Shown: positions 47,162 through 56,541, counted from the stretch's first letter. The stretch is 64,000 nucleotides of DNA from Ruegeria atlantica (GCF_013032005.1 NZ_WQBE01000001.1:558001-622000); one strand, 5' to 3'. Numbers and translations: made by a program. The notes: generated by a model from the sequence alone, not told the origin.

Positions 47162-47728
47162 CTATACCGGGCCGCTGGGTGTTAGAGCGAGGACAAAGGG
47201 GGCTGCGATCAACGCAGACAACACTATGACCCCAAAGGATTTCCAAAGCGTTCCAAACTTATGCGCTTCATTGAGGAAATGCAGCGTGACGTAAAGGCTC
47301 ACCAGCGCTGTGGCAAACAAAAACAGCACCATCAAAACCGGAACGAAAATTGCCAGCACAAGCGTTACGAACATCGCCGCGCTTTGCAGGAACTGCAACC
47401 AGACCGTCAGCGTCATGATCTCGTCGAATGACGCGCGCCCGCCCAGCAAACGCCCGACGAACAGGAACGCCGCAATGCTGAACATCATTAGGGCTGCCGA
47501 GCGGATAAGGCTCATGAAAATCGGTTCGGGTGCAGGAACATTCAGGCCTTCCGGCGAAGGAACCAGATATTCGATCCCAAACTGCACCAGCCCATTCAAA
47601 ACGACGGCCAGACAGAAGGCCAGCCACAGAACTTCGCGCCCGACGCGAAAGGATAATAGGTGCCGGGCCGCTTCAGCCGGGTTGACCAGCGTCAGGACCG
47701 CAATGTTACCTAGGGTCGAGAAATTCAT
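47162..47728 (-). CDS. Yip1-type membrane protein 2
   Basis: A 188-residue protein from MNFSTLGNIAVLTLVNPAEAARHLL at ATG 47728, with about five hydrophobic helices. The N-terminal segment NPAEAARHLLSFRVGREVLW and the overall layout fit the Yip1/DUF family of small multi-span proteins. It overlaps the other membrane protein gene by 4 bases and lies four bases before sufS. Its function in the suf operon is unknown. Confidence 0.78.
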   Translation of the reverse strand: MNFSTLGNIAVLTLVNPAEAARHLLSFRVGREVLWLAFCLAVVLNGLVQFGIEYLVPSPEGLNVPAPEPIFMSLIRSAALMMFSIAAFLFVGRLLGGRASFDEIMTLTVWLQFLQSAAMFVTLVLAIFVPVLMVLFLFATALVSLYVTLHFLNEAHKFGTLWKSFGVIVLSALIAAPFVLALTPSGPV

Positions 47729-48210
47729 TCCGCCTGCCTTTGTGTTTGTCTCAGGCCCGCCAGCCAGAACCAGATAAACACGCCAAACCAGGCTGCCCCT
47801 ACCAGGGTTAACGCAGGTCCTGGCCCGATGAGACCCGCCACCAGACCGTTCAACAACACCAATGGTGTCGACGACAGTAAAGCCCAAAACAAAGCCAGAC
47901 GGGCACCGTAAGCCGTGCCGCGACCGCCAACCAAACGAGCGGCCCCGTAGGATACGAACGCCAGAAGGTAAAACAGCAACGGCAGTATGAAAACAGTGCC
48001 TAGCAAAGCCGCGGCCATCAGCGCGTTCAGCTCAAGCCCTTCCAAATGCGCCCGCCGCGCGAGGCCGGGAAGCTGTGCGATGAAAGCCACCACGCAAAAC
48101 CCCATGACAAAGACCAAGGCCCTGTCTTCCCGCTGCCCCAAATCCAGAAGCCGACGCACGACGCGCCCCGGCCCCCGGTACGTGGCCACGATATCCGATG
48201 TGACTGGCAT
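47725..48210 (-). CDS. Yip1-like membrane protein 1
   Basis: A 161-residue protein from MPVTSDIVATYRGPGRVVRRLL at ATG 48210; this start shares TGATG with the sufD stop. About four hydrophobic helices follow. The layout of an amphipathic start and a bundle of helices is like that of its downstream neighbour, so both may be Yip1-family. No enzyme motif is visible. Confidence 0.75.
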   Translation of the reverse strand: MPVTSDIVATYRGPGRVVRRLLDLGQREDRALVFVMGFCVVAFIAQLPGLARRAHLEGLELNALMAAALLGTVFILPLLFYLLAFVSYGAARLVGGRGTAYGARLALFWALLSSTPLVLLNGLVAGLIGPGPALTLVGAAWFGVFIWFWLAGLRQTQRQAE

Positions 48211-49493
48211 CAGCTGCGGCGCGCCAGCCAATCTTCCAAACGGTTCACGATCTTTTCAGCAACTTCGCTGTCTTCGATCTCGTCCACCGCTTCGGCCAGA
48301 AAGGCCAGTGTCAGCATGTTGGTTGCGTCTTTGACCGGAACGCCGCGTGATCGCAGGTAGAACAGAGCCGTCTCGTCAATCGCGCCCGAGGTCGAGCCGT
48401 GTGAACAGGCCACATCATCGGCATAGATCTCAAGCTCGGGCTTGGCGAGGAACTGGCTGTCGTCGTCCAACAGAAGCGACTGGCTGATCTGATAGCCATC
48501 TGTCTTCTGCGCGCCTTCTTTCACGAGGATCTTACCCTGGAAGACGCCGGTCGCACCGTTGCGCAGAACCTTCTTGAACACCTGGCGGCTTTCGCAGTTC
48601 ACCGCGTCATGGGTGATAAACACTGTGTCGTCATGGTGAAAATCACCGTCTCCGACACATGCACCTGCCACATGGGCAACCGCATCATCTCCGGTCAGTT
48701 CCACGACCTGCTCATTGCGGGTCAGAACGCCGTTTGCGGTCAGGGTAAATGACTTATAGGTCGATTCCGTTCCCAGACGGGCGAACATATGAGTCATTGC
48801 CCGACGTTCATGATCGCGACCTTGCGCGCGCACATGATGCAGCGTCCCATTGTCGGCGATGTCGATCTCCATCACCTTGTTAAAGCGCGACGCGGCCGGA
48901 CCAACCTCAAGCACGGTGACTTCGGCATCTGGTTCGACACGGATCACGTGATGCAGCATCGCGTCCGATGTTTCCGAGGCGTGACGATACATCAGGCAGA
49001 TCGGCTTGGACGGTTTGCCTGTCACATGGATGGCAACACCATCTTTGGCAAAGGCTGTGTTCAGCGCAGCCAGCGGACGCGGCACTGGGGTCTGGCCACG
49101 GCTCTCTAACGCGCCATACAGCTCTTTGGCCCAGTGAATATCCTTGCCGCAGATATCCTCGATCCGGTCGATCATCACCCCCTCAAGTGTCAGATCATCG
49201 GATTCCTCGGGGCTGAATACTCCGTCGACGAAGACAATTTTCAGATTGTCCATGTCTTCGAAAATCATGGGCTCGCCCGCATCGAAAACCTCGGCGCGCG
49301 GTGCTTGAGCCGAGATCAGCGTATCAGGACGTGTGTACTTCCAGTACTCATCGCGACGGCCAGGCAGGCCCATCTCTTGCACACGCGCAAGCGCATCCTC
49401 GCGTGCGGCACGGGTGCATCCGCACATCTCGGGCATGGCCAGGGATGCCAGCCGCTCCTCGGTTGCGGTCAGTTTCTCTTGTGGCAAAGCCAT
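48210..49493 (-). CDS. sufD: Fe-S cluster assembly protein SufD
   Basis: A 427-residue protein of the SufB/SufD beta-helix family. SufBCD builds Fe-S clusters. The C-terminal blocks match: HHDDTVFITHDAVNCESRQVFKKVL, ATGVFQGKILV, AQKTDGYQISQSLLL, and LEIYADDVACSHGSTSGAIDETALFYLRSRGV. It shares TGATG with sufC at its start and with the first membrane protein at its end. Confidence 0.94.
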   Translation of the reverse strand: MALPQEKLTATEERLASLAMPEMCGCTRAAREDALARVQEMGLPGRRDEYWKYTRPDTLISAQAPRAEVFDAGEPMIFEDMDNLKIVFVDGVFSPEESDDLTLEGVMIDRIEDICGKDIHWAKELYGALESRGQTPVPRPLAALNTAFAKDGVAIHVTGKPSKPICLMYRHASETSDAMLHHVIRVEPDAEVTVLEVGPAASRFNKVMEIDIADNGTLHHVRAQGRDHERRAMTHMFARLGTESTYKSFTLTANGVLTRNEQVVELTGDDAVAHVAGACVGDGDFHHDDTVFITHDAVNCESRQVFKKVLRNGATGVFQGKILVKEGAQKTDGYQISQSLLLDDDSQFLAKPELEIYADDVACSHGSTSGAIDETALFYLRSRGVPVKDATNMLTLAFLAEAVDEIEDSEVAEKIVNRLEDWLARRS

Positions 49494-50248
49494 CAGTTCA
49501 CCTCGGCCAGAATGTCGGCATAGCCGTTATGTTCAACTTCCAACGCCAGCTCGGGTCCGCCGGTCTTCACGATACGACCGTCAGCCATGATGTGTACGAC
49601 GTCCGGTTTGATGTGATCCAGCAGCCGCTGATAGTGGGTGATGACCAAAAAGCTGCGACCTTCGTTGCGCAGCGCGTTCACGCCTTCGGACACCAGCTTC
49701 ATCGCATCCACGTCGAGACCCGAGTCGGTTTCGTCCATGATGCACATCTTGGGTTCCAGCATAGCCATCTGCAGGATCTCGTTGCGCTTTTTCTCACCGC
49801 CCGAGAAACCAACATTGACCGGACGCTTGAGCATATCGGCGTCGATTTTCAGCGTCTTGGCCTTGGCGCGCACTTCTTTCAGGAAGTCTGCCGCTGACAG
49901 CTCCTCTTCTCCGCGCGCTTTCCGCTGAGCGTTTACCGCCGTGCGCAGGAAAGTCATGTTGCCAACGCCGGGAATTTCGACCGGATACTGGAACGCAAGA
50001 AAGACGCCAGCGGCAGCACGCTCTTCTGGCTCCATGTCCAGCAGGTCTTCGCCTTCCAACGTCGCCGTACCTTCGGTGACTTCATAGCCGTCACGTCCCG
50101 AAAGCACATAGCTGAGCGTCGATTTGCCCGAGCCATTCGGTCCCATGATCGCGTGTACCTTGCCAGGCTCGACCGTCAGGTCCACACCCTTGAGGATTTG
50201 CTTATCTTCGTCTTCAAGCTGTACGTGCAGGTTTTTGATTTCCAGCAT
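49493..50248 (-). CDS. sufC: SufC ATPase
   Basis: A 251-residue ABC-type ATPase of the SufBCD complex. Walker A is GPNGSGKST, and the SufC signature is VGFSGGEKKRNEILQMAML with Walker B CIMDETDSGLDVDAMK. The typical LSYVLSGRDGYEVTEG follows Walker A. It stands 39 bases after the FkbM gene and overlaps sufD by one base. Confidence 0.96.
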   Translation of the reverse strand: MLEIKNLHVQLEDEDKQILKGVDLTVEPGKVHAIMGPNGSGKSTLSYVLSGRDGYEVTEGTATLEGEDLLDMEPEERAAAGVFLAFQYPVEIPGVGNMTFLRTAVNAQRKARGEEELSAADFLKEVRAKAKTLKIDADMLKRPVNVGFSGGEKKRNEILQMAMLEPKMCIMDETDSGLDVDAMKLVSEGVNALRNEGRSFLVITHYQRLLDHIKPDVVHIMADGRIVKTGGPELALEVEHNGYADILAEVN

Positions 50249-50287
50249 GTTTTCTCTTTCTGCCCCAGTCAGGGAGCGCGTATCGTT

Positions 50288-51163
50288 TCAGGTTGTTTTG
50301 TGCAATTGGTCAACATAACTATTCGCGGATTCCTCAGAAATTTCTCCACGTTTCAATAGTTCTGTCAGAGAAAGAGCCGCGACATCGAAGCTTTCGAATA
50401 CCGAGTCGGCCAGAATGGCGAGGTGCTTTAGTTTTTCGCTTTCCACTTTATCCAAGTTCAACAAGTTTCGCAGAAACACTGCGTCCCCATCGGTCAACTG
50501 GTTGGCGTGAAACCTTGGGCGCAGGCGTTTGGACAACTTGCTTCCATGCAACGCTCTCGGTTTGAAGAAGAGAAACTTGTGAAGAGAGTATCCGTATCTT
50601 TCCAAAACAGTCATCTGAGCATTCAACAGTGGTTGGTCCTGGTAGATGGGAATCGCAGCCACTTCAGAAATAACCGCGCATGCCTCGCTCAGCTTTTTGC
50701 CACCTTCTTCAAAAATCTGGGTCTCGGCACCCTGAACGTCGATTTTGAGCAAATCAAACTCGGGCAAGCCTTCAATATCGTCCAGACGATGTCCGACAAC
50801 ATCCAACTTTTCTTTAAGCGTGAGTTGTTTGTCCCACTTCCCTAGAGTTGCCAACCAATCCGGATTTGGCTCGTAAAAAGACGTAAAACCACTGCTCCTG
50901 TAGACGTTGAGCGTTTGTTCACCTCCGCACCCCACAGCATACGGTAGATAGTGTTCCTGCGATCCTGCTGACTCAACCAATTGGGCATATGCCTCTGGTT
51001 GAGGTTCAAAACCCCACACTTCACACAGCTTCGCATCCCTGAGTTTGTAGTAGGGTGATTCATCTAGTGGATTGGCTCCGATATCCACGACGCGCGTTAA
51101 TCTTGCCGGACCGAGAAGATCGATCAGGTGGTGCAACCTGTTGATGTCAAAAAATTTTGGCAT
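50288..51163 (-). CDS. FkbM-family methyltransferase
   Basis: A 291-residue protein with the SAM motif VVDIGANPLDESPYY and the FkbM-type FDLLKIDVQGAETQIFEEGG. FkbM proteins methylate sugars or lipids, often on surface polymers; the substrate here is not evident. It lies between sufB and sufC on the same strand with 39-base gaps on both sides, an unusual place. It looks AT-richer than the suf genes around it, which suggests a late insertion; this needs a composition count. Confidence 0.88.
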   Translation of the reverse strand: MPKFFDINRLHHLIDLLGPARLTRVVDIGANPLDESPYYKLRDAKLCEVWGFEPQPEAYAQLVESAGSQEHYLPYAVGCGGEQTLNVYRSSGFTSFYEPNPDWLATLGKWDKQLTLKEKLDVVGHRLDDIEGLPEFDLLKIDVQGAETQIFEEGGKKLSEACAVISEVAAIPIYQDQPLLNAQMTVLERYGYSLHKFLFFKPRALHGSKLSKRLRPRFHANQLTDGDAVFLRNLLNLDKVESEKLKHLAILADSVFESFDVAALSLTELLKRGEISEESANSYVDQLHKTT

Positions 51164-51202
51164 TTCACAGTCGTCCCAGAGGAAGCCTTTTCCAGATTGC
51201 TT

Positions 51203-52723
51203 CTACCCAACCGAGCCTTCCAGCGAGATTGCAACAAGCTGCTGCGCCTCCATAGCAAACTCCATCGGCAATGCCTGCAGCACGTCCTTGCAGAACCCGT
51301 TGACGACCAAGGCCACGGCTTCTTCCTCGTCCATACCGCGCTGGCGGCAGTAGAACAGCTGATCGTCGTCCACTTTGGATGTCGTCGCTTCGTGTTCCAC
51401 ACGGCTCGAGTTGTTCTTGACCTCGATATACGGAACCGTATGTGCGCCGCATTTGTCACCGATCAGCAGGCTGTCACACTGCGTATAGTTCCGGCTGTCC
51501 TTCGCCTTGGGGTGCATCGAAACCAGCCCGCGATAGGTGTTCTGCGCCTTGCCCGCGCTGATGCCCTTGGACACGATGCGCGACTTTGTGTTCTTGCCCA
51601 AGTGAATCATCTTGGTGCCGGTATCGGCCTGCTGATAATTGTTGGCAATCGCGATCGAATAGAACTCACCTTGGCTTTCATTGCCACGCAGGATGCAGGA
51701 CGGGTATTTCCAGGTCACGGCCGAGCCGGTTTCGACCTGCGTCCACATCACCTTGGACCGGTCGCCCCGGCAATCCGCCCGCTTGGTCACAAAGTTATAG
51801 ATACCGCCCTTGCCGTTTTCATCACCGGGGAACCAGTTCTGAACGGTCGAGTATTTAACTTCAGCATCTTCTTCGACGATGATCTCAACCACAGCGGCAT
51901 GCAACTGCGCGGTATCACGTTGCGGCGCGGTGCAGCCTTCCAAATAGGACACATATGATCCCTTATCGGCGATGATCAGCGTGCGTTCGAACTGACCAGT
52001 GTTTTCGGCGTTGATGCGGAAATAGGTGCTCAGCTCCATCGGGCAGCGAACACCCGGTGGGATGTAAACGAACGATCCGTCCGAGAATACGGCCGAGTTC
52101 AGCGTGGCATAGAAGTTGTCGGATACCGGAACCACAGTGCCCAAGTACTTCTTAACCAGTTCAGGGTGTTCCTTGATCGCCTCAGAGATCGAGCAGAAGA
52201 TCACACCAGCTTTGGCAAGCTCATCCTTGAAGGTCGTACCAACAGAGACCGAGTCAAATACCGCGTCCACAGCGACCTTACGGCCCTCGGCGGGCGCATT
52301 CTCGGCGCCTTCGACGCCGGCCAAAATCATCTGTTCTTTCAGCGGAATGCCCAGCTTTTCATAGGTGGCCAGCAGTTTGGGGTCGACCTCGTCCAGCGAT
52401 TTTGGCTTTTCTTCCATCGACTTGGGACGGGCATAGTAATACTGGTCCTGAAAGTCGATCGGCGGGTAATGTACCATCGCCCAGGTCGGCTCTTCCATCT
52501 TGGTCCAGCGTTCAAAGGCCGACAGACGCCATTCGGTCATCCATTCGGGTTCTTCGTTTTTGTCAGAGATCAGTCGAACGATATCCGGGTTCACACCTTT
52601 GGGCGCGTACTCCATTTCGATATCGGTATCCCAGCCGTATTTATAAGTGCCAGCCTCGCGCACCGCGTCCACGGTTTCCTGATCGACACCTTCTTTTACC
52701 TGGGTCTGGTCCAAAGCGGCCAT
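51203..52723 (-). CDS. sufB: Fe-S cluster assembly protein SufB
   Basis: A 506-residue protein from [16 protein letters not shown] at ATG 52723; an in-frame GTG three codons upstream is possible. The family-typical SufB blocks are [53 protein letters not shown] (split over several blocks), SYLEGCTAP, and [31 protein letters not shown]. It scaffolds the nascent cluster with SufC and SufD. The FkbM gene follows instead of sufC. Confidence 0.96.
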   Translation of the reverse strand: MAALDQTQVKEGVDQETVDAVREAGTYKYGWDTDIEMEYAPKGVNPDIVRLISDKNEEPEWMTEWRLSAFERWTKMEEPTWAMVHYPPIDFQDQYYYARPKSMEEKPKSLDEVDPKLLATYEKLGIPLKEQMILAGVEGAENAPAEGRKVAVDAVFDSVSVGTTFKDELAKAGVIFCSISEAIKEHPELVKKYLGTVVPVSDNFYATLNSAVFSDGSFVYIPPGVRCPMELSTYFRINAENTGQFERTLIIADKGSYVSYLEGCTAPQRDTAQLHAAVVEIIVEEDAEVKYSTVQNWFPGDENGKGGIYNFVTKRADCRGDRSKVMWTQVETGSAVTWKYPSCILRGNESQGEFYSIAIANNYQQADTGTKMIHLGKNTKSRIVSKGISAGKAQNTYRGLVSMHPKAKDSRNYTQCDSLLIGDKCGAHTVPYIEVKNNSSRVEHEATTSKVDDDQLFYCRQRGMDEEEAVALVVNGFCKDVLQALPMEFAMEAQQLVAISLEGSVG

Positions 52724-52741
52724 TTCCTTCACTCCGTCAGA

Positions 52742-53785
52742 TCACGCGGCACGCGCGCGATGCTTTTTCTCTTTTTCCAGCCACGTTTCAGCGAAACGCA
52801 GCACATCTTCTTTCGTCGTAAAAGGTCCCAGCGAAACGCGTATTGCGCTGGCTGCCGTGACCTCATCATACCCCATTGCCGTGAGGACCGCGCTGGCGCG
52901 CACCTTGCCACTGGAACAGGCAGAACCCGCGCTGATGGCAAACCCCGCCAGGTCCATTTGCATGACCTGCGTTTCGCCTTTCCATCCCGGGGTGGCAAAA
53001 CACAATGTGTTAGGCAGGCGATCCTGATCCTTTCCGACAAAAATAGTCAATTTAGAACCGGCCTCAAGGGCATTTTCTAGAATATTTCTAATTTCTTTGA
53101 CCTGGTCCCAAACCCCATTGGAAAGATCCCGTGCAGCGGCTTCTGCTGCGGCCCCGAAGCCCGCGATTCCAATGACATTTTCGGTACCCGACCGGCGCCC
53201 CATTTCCTGACCACCGCCTTGGATTTGGGCAGGCAAATCCGTGCCGCGTTTCATCACAACAGCACCAACACCCTTGGGGCCACCCAATTTATGCGCTGAG
53301 ATCAGCGCCATTTGGGCACCCAGCCAGTTGAAGGCCACCGGTAGTTTTCCAAAAGCTTGCGTCGCATCGGTTACAGCAAGCCCCGCAGGCAAAGCCTGCA
53401 CGATACCGGTTTCCGAATTCGCCAGCTGCAAGGTCGATTGAGCAGGATCGGAGACTTGAACGCGGCCCGAGGCGTCCGCTGGCAAGTCTTCTGTAATCCA
53501 GGATCTTACCGCGTCATGCTCAACAGCAGATCCATGCAGGCCACGCCCGCGTAAGGTCAGCGCCGCCCCCTCGGTGGAACCCGACGTGAATACGATATCC
53601 GCCCCATCCGCACCAAAGGCCGCCGCGATTTGCGCCCTCGCCTTCTCGATCAAGGCCTTGGCGGCACGTCCCTCGGCATGCACCGAAGACGGGTTGCCGC
53701 AAACCTCCATCGCCGCGATCATCGCCTCTCTGGCCTCGGGGCGCAAAGGAGTCGTGGCATTATGATCCAGGTAAACACGACTCAT
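52742..53785 (-). CDS. Cysteine desulfurase (IscS/NifS-like)
   Basis: A 347-residue PLP enzyme of group I: VYLDHNATTPLRPEA at the start, SGSTEGAALT, the PLP-lysine segment ALISAHKLGGPKGVGA, and catalytic FAISAGSACSSGKVRAS. It is shorter than E. coli IscS (404) and resembles the short iscS often found between iscR and sufB in Rhodobacterales. A second desulfurase, SufS, ends the operon. Confidence 0.92.
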   Translation of the reverse strand: MSRVYLDHNATTPLRPEAREAMIAAMEVCGNPSSVHAEGRAAKALIEKARAQIAAAFGADGADIVFTSGSTEGAALTLRGRGLHGSAVEHDAVRSWITEDLPADASGRVQVSDPAQSTLQLANSETGIVQALPAGLAVTDATQAFGKLPVAFNWLGAQMALISAHKLGGPKGVGAVVMKRGTDLPAQIQGGGQEMGRRSGTENVIGIAGFGAAAEAAARDLSNGVWDQVKEIRNILENALEAGSKLTIFVGKDQDRLPNTLCFATPGWKGETQVMQMDLAGFAISAGSACSSGKVRASAVLTAMGYDEVTAASAIRVSLGPFTTKEDVLRFAETWLEKEKKHRARAA

Positions 53786-53845
53786 GGAGTCACCTTTTCA
53801 CGAATGCGAATTGGTATCGCGTTTTCATAGACCAAGTGCATAATC

Positions 53846-54304
53846 TCACTCGTCCACCACTGCAAACAGGCTAGGAACCGCGGGACACGGGGCCAAATCG
53901 TTCCTGATTACGTCCGACAGTCGGGTTTGATGCAGAAAAACATAAACATGGGCGCTTAGCCCTTCCCACAAGCGGTTGCTTAGCGATTGCGCCCGGCTTC
54001 CTGATGACGCACCCGACGCCCCTGCGCCTTTTTGCAGCGCATCCACTGTTTCGTCGACCGCCGACAGAATCTCGACCACGCGAATTTCCGAAGGCGACCG
54101 CGACAACCGATACCCACCACCCGGTCCGCGAACCGATGAGACCAGATCGGCTCGGCGTAGTTTCACGAACAATTGCTCAAGATAAGGCAGTGAGATGTCC
54201 TGCCGCTCAGAAATCTCACTCAGCGTTACAAGCGTATCTGTCGGTTGCAGGGCGATATCGGCCATAGCTACCATCGCGTAGCGACCCTTGGTCGAAAGCT
54301 TCAT
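53846..54304 (-). CDS. iscR: IscR-like Rrf2 regulator, lacking the three-cysteine cluster motif
   Basis: A 152-residue regulator from MKLSTKGRYAMVAMADIAL at ATG 54304. The winged-helix domain has LSEISERQDISLPYLEQLFVKLRRADLV and SVRGPGGGYRLSRSP, matching IscR. The region that holds three Cys in E. coli IscR (after EILSAVDETVDALQKG) has none here; one Cys remains in LAPCPAV. An IscR of this kind in Rhodobacter sphaeroides was reported to bind an Fe-S cluster in an unusual way. It represses the downstream suf genes in relatives. Confidence 0.93.
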   Translation of the reverse strand: MKLSTKGRYAMVAMADIALQPTDTLVTLSEISERQDISLPYLEQLFVKLRRADLVSSVRGPGGGYRLSRSPSEIRVVEILSAVDETVDALQKGAGASGASSGSRAQSLSNRLWEGLSAHVYVFLHQTRLSDVIRNDLAPCPAVPSLFAVVDE

Positions 54305-54379
54305 TCTCGTCCCCTTTTGGTCGATAACGCGCGAAAACATTGACGCCGCCGCTGCCAGTGCGTATCTCCGACGGGCAGC

Positions 54380-54415
54380 GCATTGCGCAATGCAAAATTA
54401 TTAGAACCGTTCTAA
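54380..54415. promoter_or_regulatory. Irr/ICE-type palindrome and second palindrome upstream of iscR
   Basis: TTAGAACCGTTCTAA (54401-54415) matches the iron control element pattern TTAGAA-N3-TTCTAA bound by Irr in alphaproteobacteria. Next to it, GCATTGCGCAATGC (54380-54393) is a perfect 14-bp palindrome, a possible IscR or other operator. Both lie between the diverging iscR (start 54304) and the hydrolase gene (start 54482). A TAATAAT -10-like stretch overlaps the Irr site. Confidence 0.72.
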
Positions 54416-54481
54416 GGTGCCCGACGATAACCGTCAAGTATATCCCGGCACCAAGAAGAAAAAGACAGGACCAAAGCACAC

Positions 54482-55135
54482 ATGCCCGAGGTGATTTTTC
54501 CCGGACCCGAAGGCCGCCTGGAAGGCCGCTACCACCCGCAAAAGGAAAAAGACGCACCGATCGCCATCGTGCTTCATCCGCATCCTCAATTTGGCGGGAC
54601 CATGAACAACAAGGTGGTCTACAACCTGCATTACGCATTCTACAACATGGGCTTTACCGTTTTGCGGTTCAATTTCCGTGGCGTGGGTCGCAGCCAGGGT
54701 GAATACGACCAGGGTGTTGGTGAGTTGAGCGACGCAGCCTCGGCGCTGGATTACCTGCAGTCAATGAACAACAACTCGAAACACTGCTGGGTCGCGGGTT
54801 TCTCGTTTGGTGCATGGATCGGAATGCAGTTGTTGATGCGGCGCCCGGAAATCACCGGCTTTATCAGCGTGTCACCCCCTGCAAATATGTACGACTTTTC
54901 GTTCCTGGCACCCTGCCCGTCCTCGGGCCTGATCATCAACGGATCAGCCGACCGCGTGGCACCACCTGCGGACACAACCTCGCTGGTGAACAAGCTGCAC
55001 GAACAAAAGGGAATCACCATCACCCATAACGAGGTTGATGGCGCCGATCACTTCTTCCAGGATCGTCACATGGATACTCTGATGACCGATGTCAGCGACT
55101 ATGTGAAACGCCGCCTGACCGAGAACACACGCTGA
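54482..55135 (+). CDS. Alpha/beta hydrolase
   Basis: A 217-residue protein. The nucleophile elbow is VAGFSFGAWIG (GxSxG), the oxyanion region is VLHPHPQFGGTMNN, and GSADRVAPP and DGADHFFQDR hold the Asp and His. It resembles the small YfhR-like/DUF-type hydrolases with an HPHP start; substrate unknown. It diverges from iscR. Its stop overlaps the next gene as TGATG. Confidence 0.9.
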   Translation: MPEVIFPGPEGRLEGRYHPQKEKDAPIAIVLHPHPQFGGTMNNKVVYNLHYAFYNMGFTVLRFNFRGVGRSQGEYDQGVGELSDAASALDYLQSMNNNSKHCWVAGFSFGAWIGMQLLMRRPEITGFISVSPPANMYDFSFLAPCPSSGLIINGSADRVAPPADTTSLVNKLHEQKGITITHNEVDGADHFFQDRHMDTLMTDVSDYVKRRLTENTR

Positions 55136-55380
55136 TGTCTGACACCATCACCACCCTGGCCGCCAAGCTGGCCGAGGACACAATGAAAGTGATGGATGAA
55201 ACCGGCGACGACCGTTTCTTTGTCGAAGTGGGCGAACATCTGGGTGCGTCCTCGCAGACTTTGGAAGAAGCCTTCCTGACCGAAATTCGCGTGCGGTTGG
55301 CCGAGCGCAAAGCCCGCAAGTTCGTGATCCAGAGGCTCTCGGATCACCGCTCCAAATTGAAAGCGATCGAAAAACAATGA
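55135..55380 (+). CDS. Small conserved-looking protein of the hydrolase operon
   Basis: An 81-residue protein, mostly helical and charged, starting MSDTITTLAAKLAEDTMKV. It has no signal peptide and no Cys. I do not recognise the family. It overlaps the hydrolase gene (TGATG) and the HD-protein gene (ATGA), so all three are one translation unit. Confidence 0.72.
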   Translation: MSDTITTLAAKLAEDTMKVMDETGDDRFFVEVGEHLGASSQTLEEAFLTEIRVRLAERKARKFVIQRLSDHRSKLKAIEKQ

Positions 55381-56534
55381 CAAACAGACTGTCCGCGCAA
55401 ATCGAATTTCTCAAACGCGTGGACAGGCTGAAATCGGTCGATCGCGCGAATTTTCTTCTGGATCAATCCCGCGCTGAAAACGCGGCAGAACACAGCTGGC
55501 AACTCGCGCTTTGGGCGCTGGTTATGCAACCCTTGGCTGATGAAGGTGTCAGCATTGATCGGGTCATCCGCATGCTGTTGCTGCATGATTTGGTCGAAAT
55601 CATTGTCGGCGATCATCCGATCCATCTGCAAACCGATTGGCAAGCGGTCGAACGGGCCGAGCAAGCCGCCGCGTCAGAATTGTTCGATCTTTTGCCCGAA
55701 GATCAGGCCGAGGCTTGTCTGAACCTGTGGCAAGAGTTCGAAGCCGATCAGACCCAAGACGCCAGATTCGCGAAATCCCTTGATCGCTGCCAGCCGATGT
55801 TTCAGGTCCTCTGCGCCGCAGCCCCGAGGGCGGATCACAAAGCTATTGTTCAGGACAATCTGAACGGCGGGCGGGCCGCTTATCTGAAGACCGAATTTCC
55901 AGACGCCTATACCGCAGCGCAAAGCCTGCTGATCGGAGACACCCCTGCACAGACTTCATTCTCAGCTCGCCTTGGATTTCTTGCCGAAAGCGACCAACTG
56001 AAATCCGTCTACCGGGCTTCGCGCTTGCTCAGCGGTGAGCGGTTCGAGAATTCGGCCGAGCATTCATGGCACATCATGCTGTACGCTTGGATTCTGTCCG
56101 AATACGCAGCACCCGATGTGTCCATTGACCGCGTTTTACAAATGCTTCTGCTGCATGATGTTGTTGAGATCGACGCCGGGGATAACCCCATTCATGGTCA
56201 TGTCGACCACGCGGCCCAAGAAGCTGAAGAACAAGCCGCAGCAGAGCGCCTGTTCGGGATGCTACCGGATAATCAAAAGGCGACCTTTCTGTCTCTGTGG
56301 CATGAGTTCGAAGCAGCCGACAGTCCCGATGCCCGCTTTGCCAAGGCAGTCGACCGTTTTCAGGCACCAGTCGGAAACCTGGCAACGGGCGGCGGATCAT
56401 GGGTGGATTATGATGTCAGTTATGCGCAGATCGAAACCCGTGTCGGCACTCCGGTCAAACGCGGCGCACCCGACTTATGGGCGTGGTTGCAACCCCAGCT
56501 AGATGCCTATTTCGCTGCCACGGCAACCATGTAG
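55377..56534 (+). CDS. Tandem double-HD-domain protein (YfbR-like)
   Basis: A 385-residue protein made of two similar halves. Each holds an HD phosphohydrolase motif: AENAAEHSW (His39) with LLLHDLVEIIVGD (His70, Asp71) and then AEHSWHIML (His229) with LLLHDVVEIDAGD (His260, Asp261). A later Asp (SLDR/AVDR) completes each site. The spacing of 190 residues repeats exactly, so it is an internal duplication. HD proteins of this type include 5'-nucleotidases; the reaction here is unknown. The gene overlaps the previous one by 4 bases. Confidence 0.9.
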   Translation: MTNRLSAQIEFLKRVDRLKSVDRANFLLDQSRAENAAEHSWQLALWALVMQPLADEGVSIDRVIRMLLLHDLVEIIVGDHPIHLQTDWQAVERAEQAAASELFDLLPEDQAEACLNLWQEFEADQTQDARFAKSLDRCQPMFQVLCAAAPRADHKAIVQDNLNGGRAAYLKTEFPDAYTAAQSLLIGDTPAQTSFSARLGFLAESDQLKSVYRASRLLSGERFENSAEHSWHIMLYAWILSEYAAPDVSIDRVLQMLLLHDVVEIDAGDNPIHGHVDHAAQEAEEQAAAERLFGMLPDNQKATFLSLWHEFEAADSPDARFAKAVDRFQAPVGNLATGGGSWVDYDVSYAQIETRVGTPVKRGAPDLWAWLQPQLDAYFAATATM

Positions 56535-56541
56535 GAAAAGA

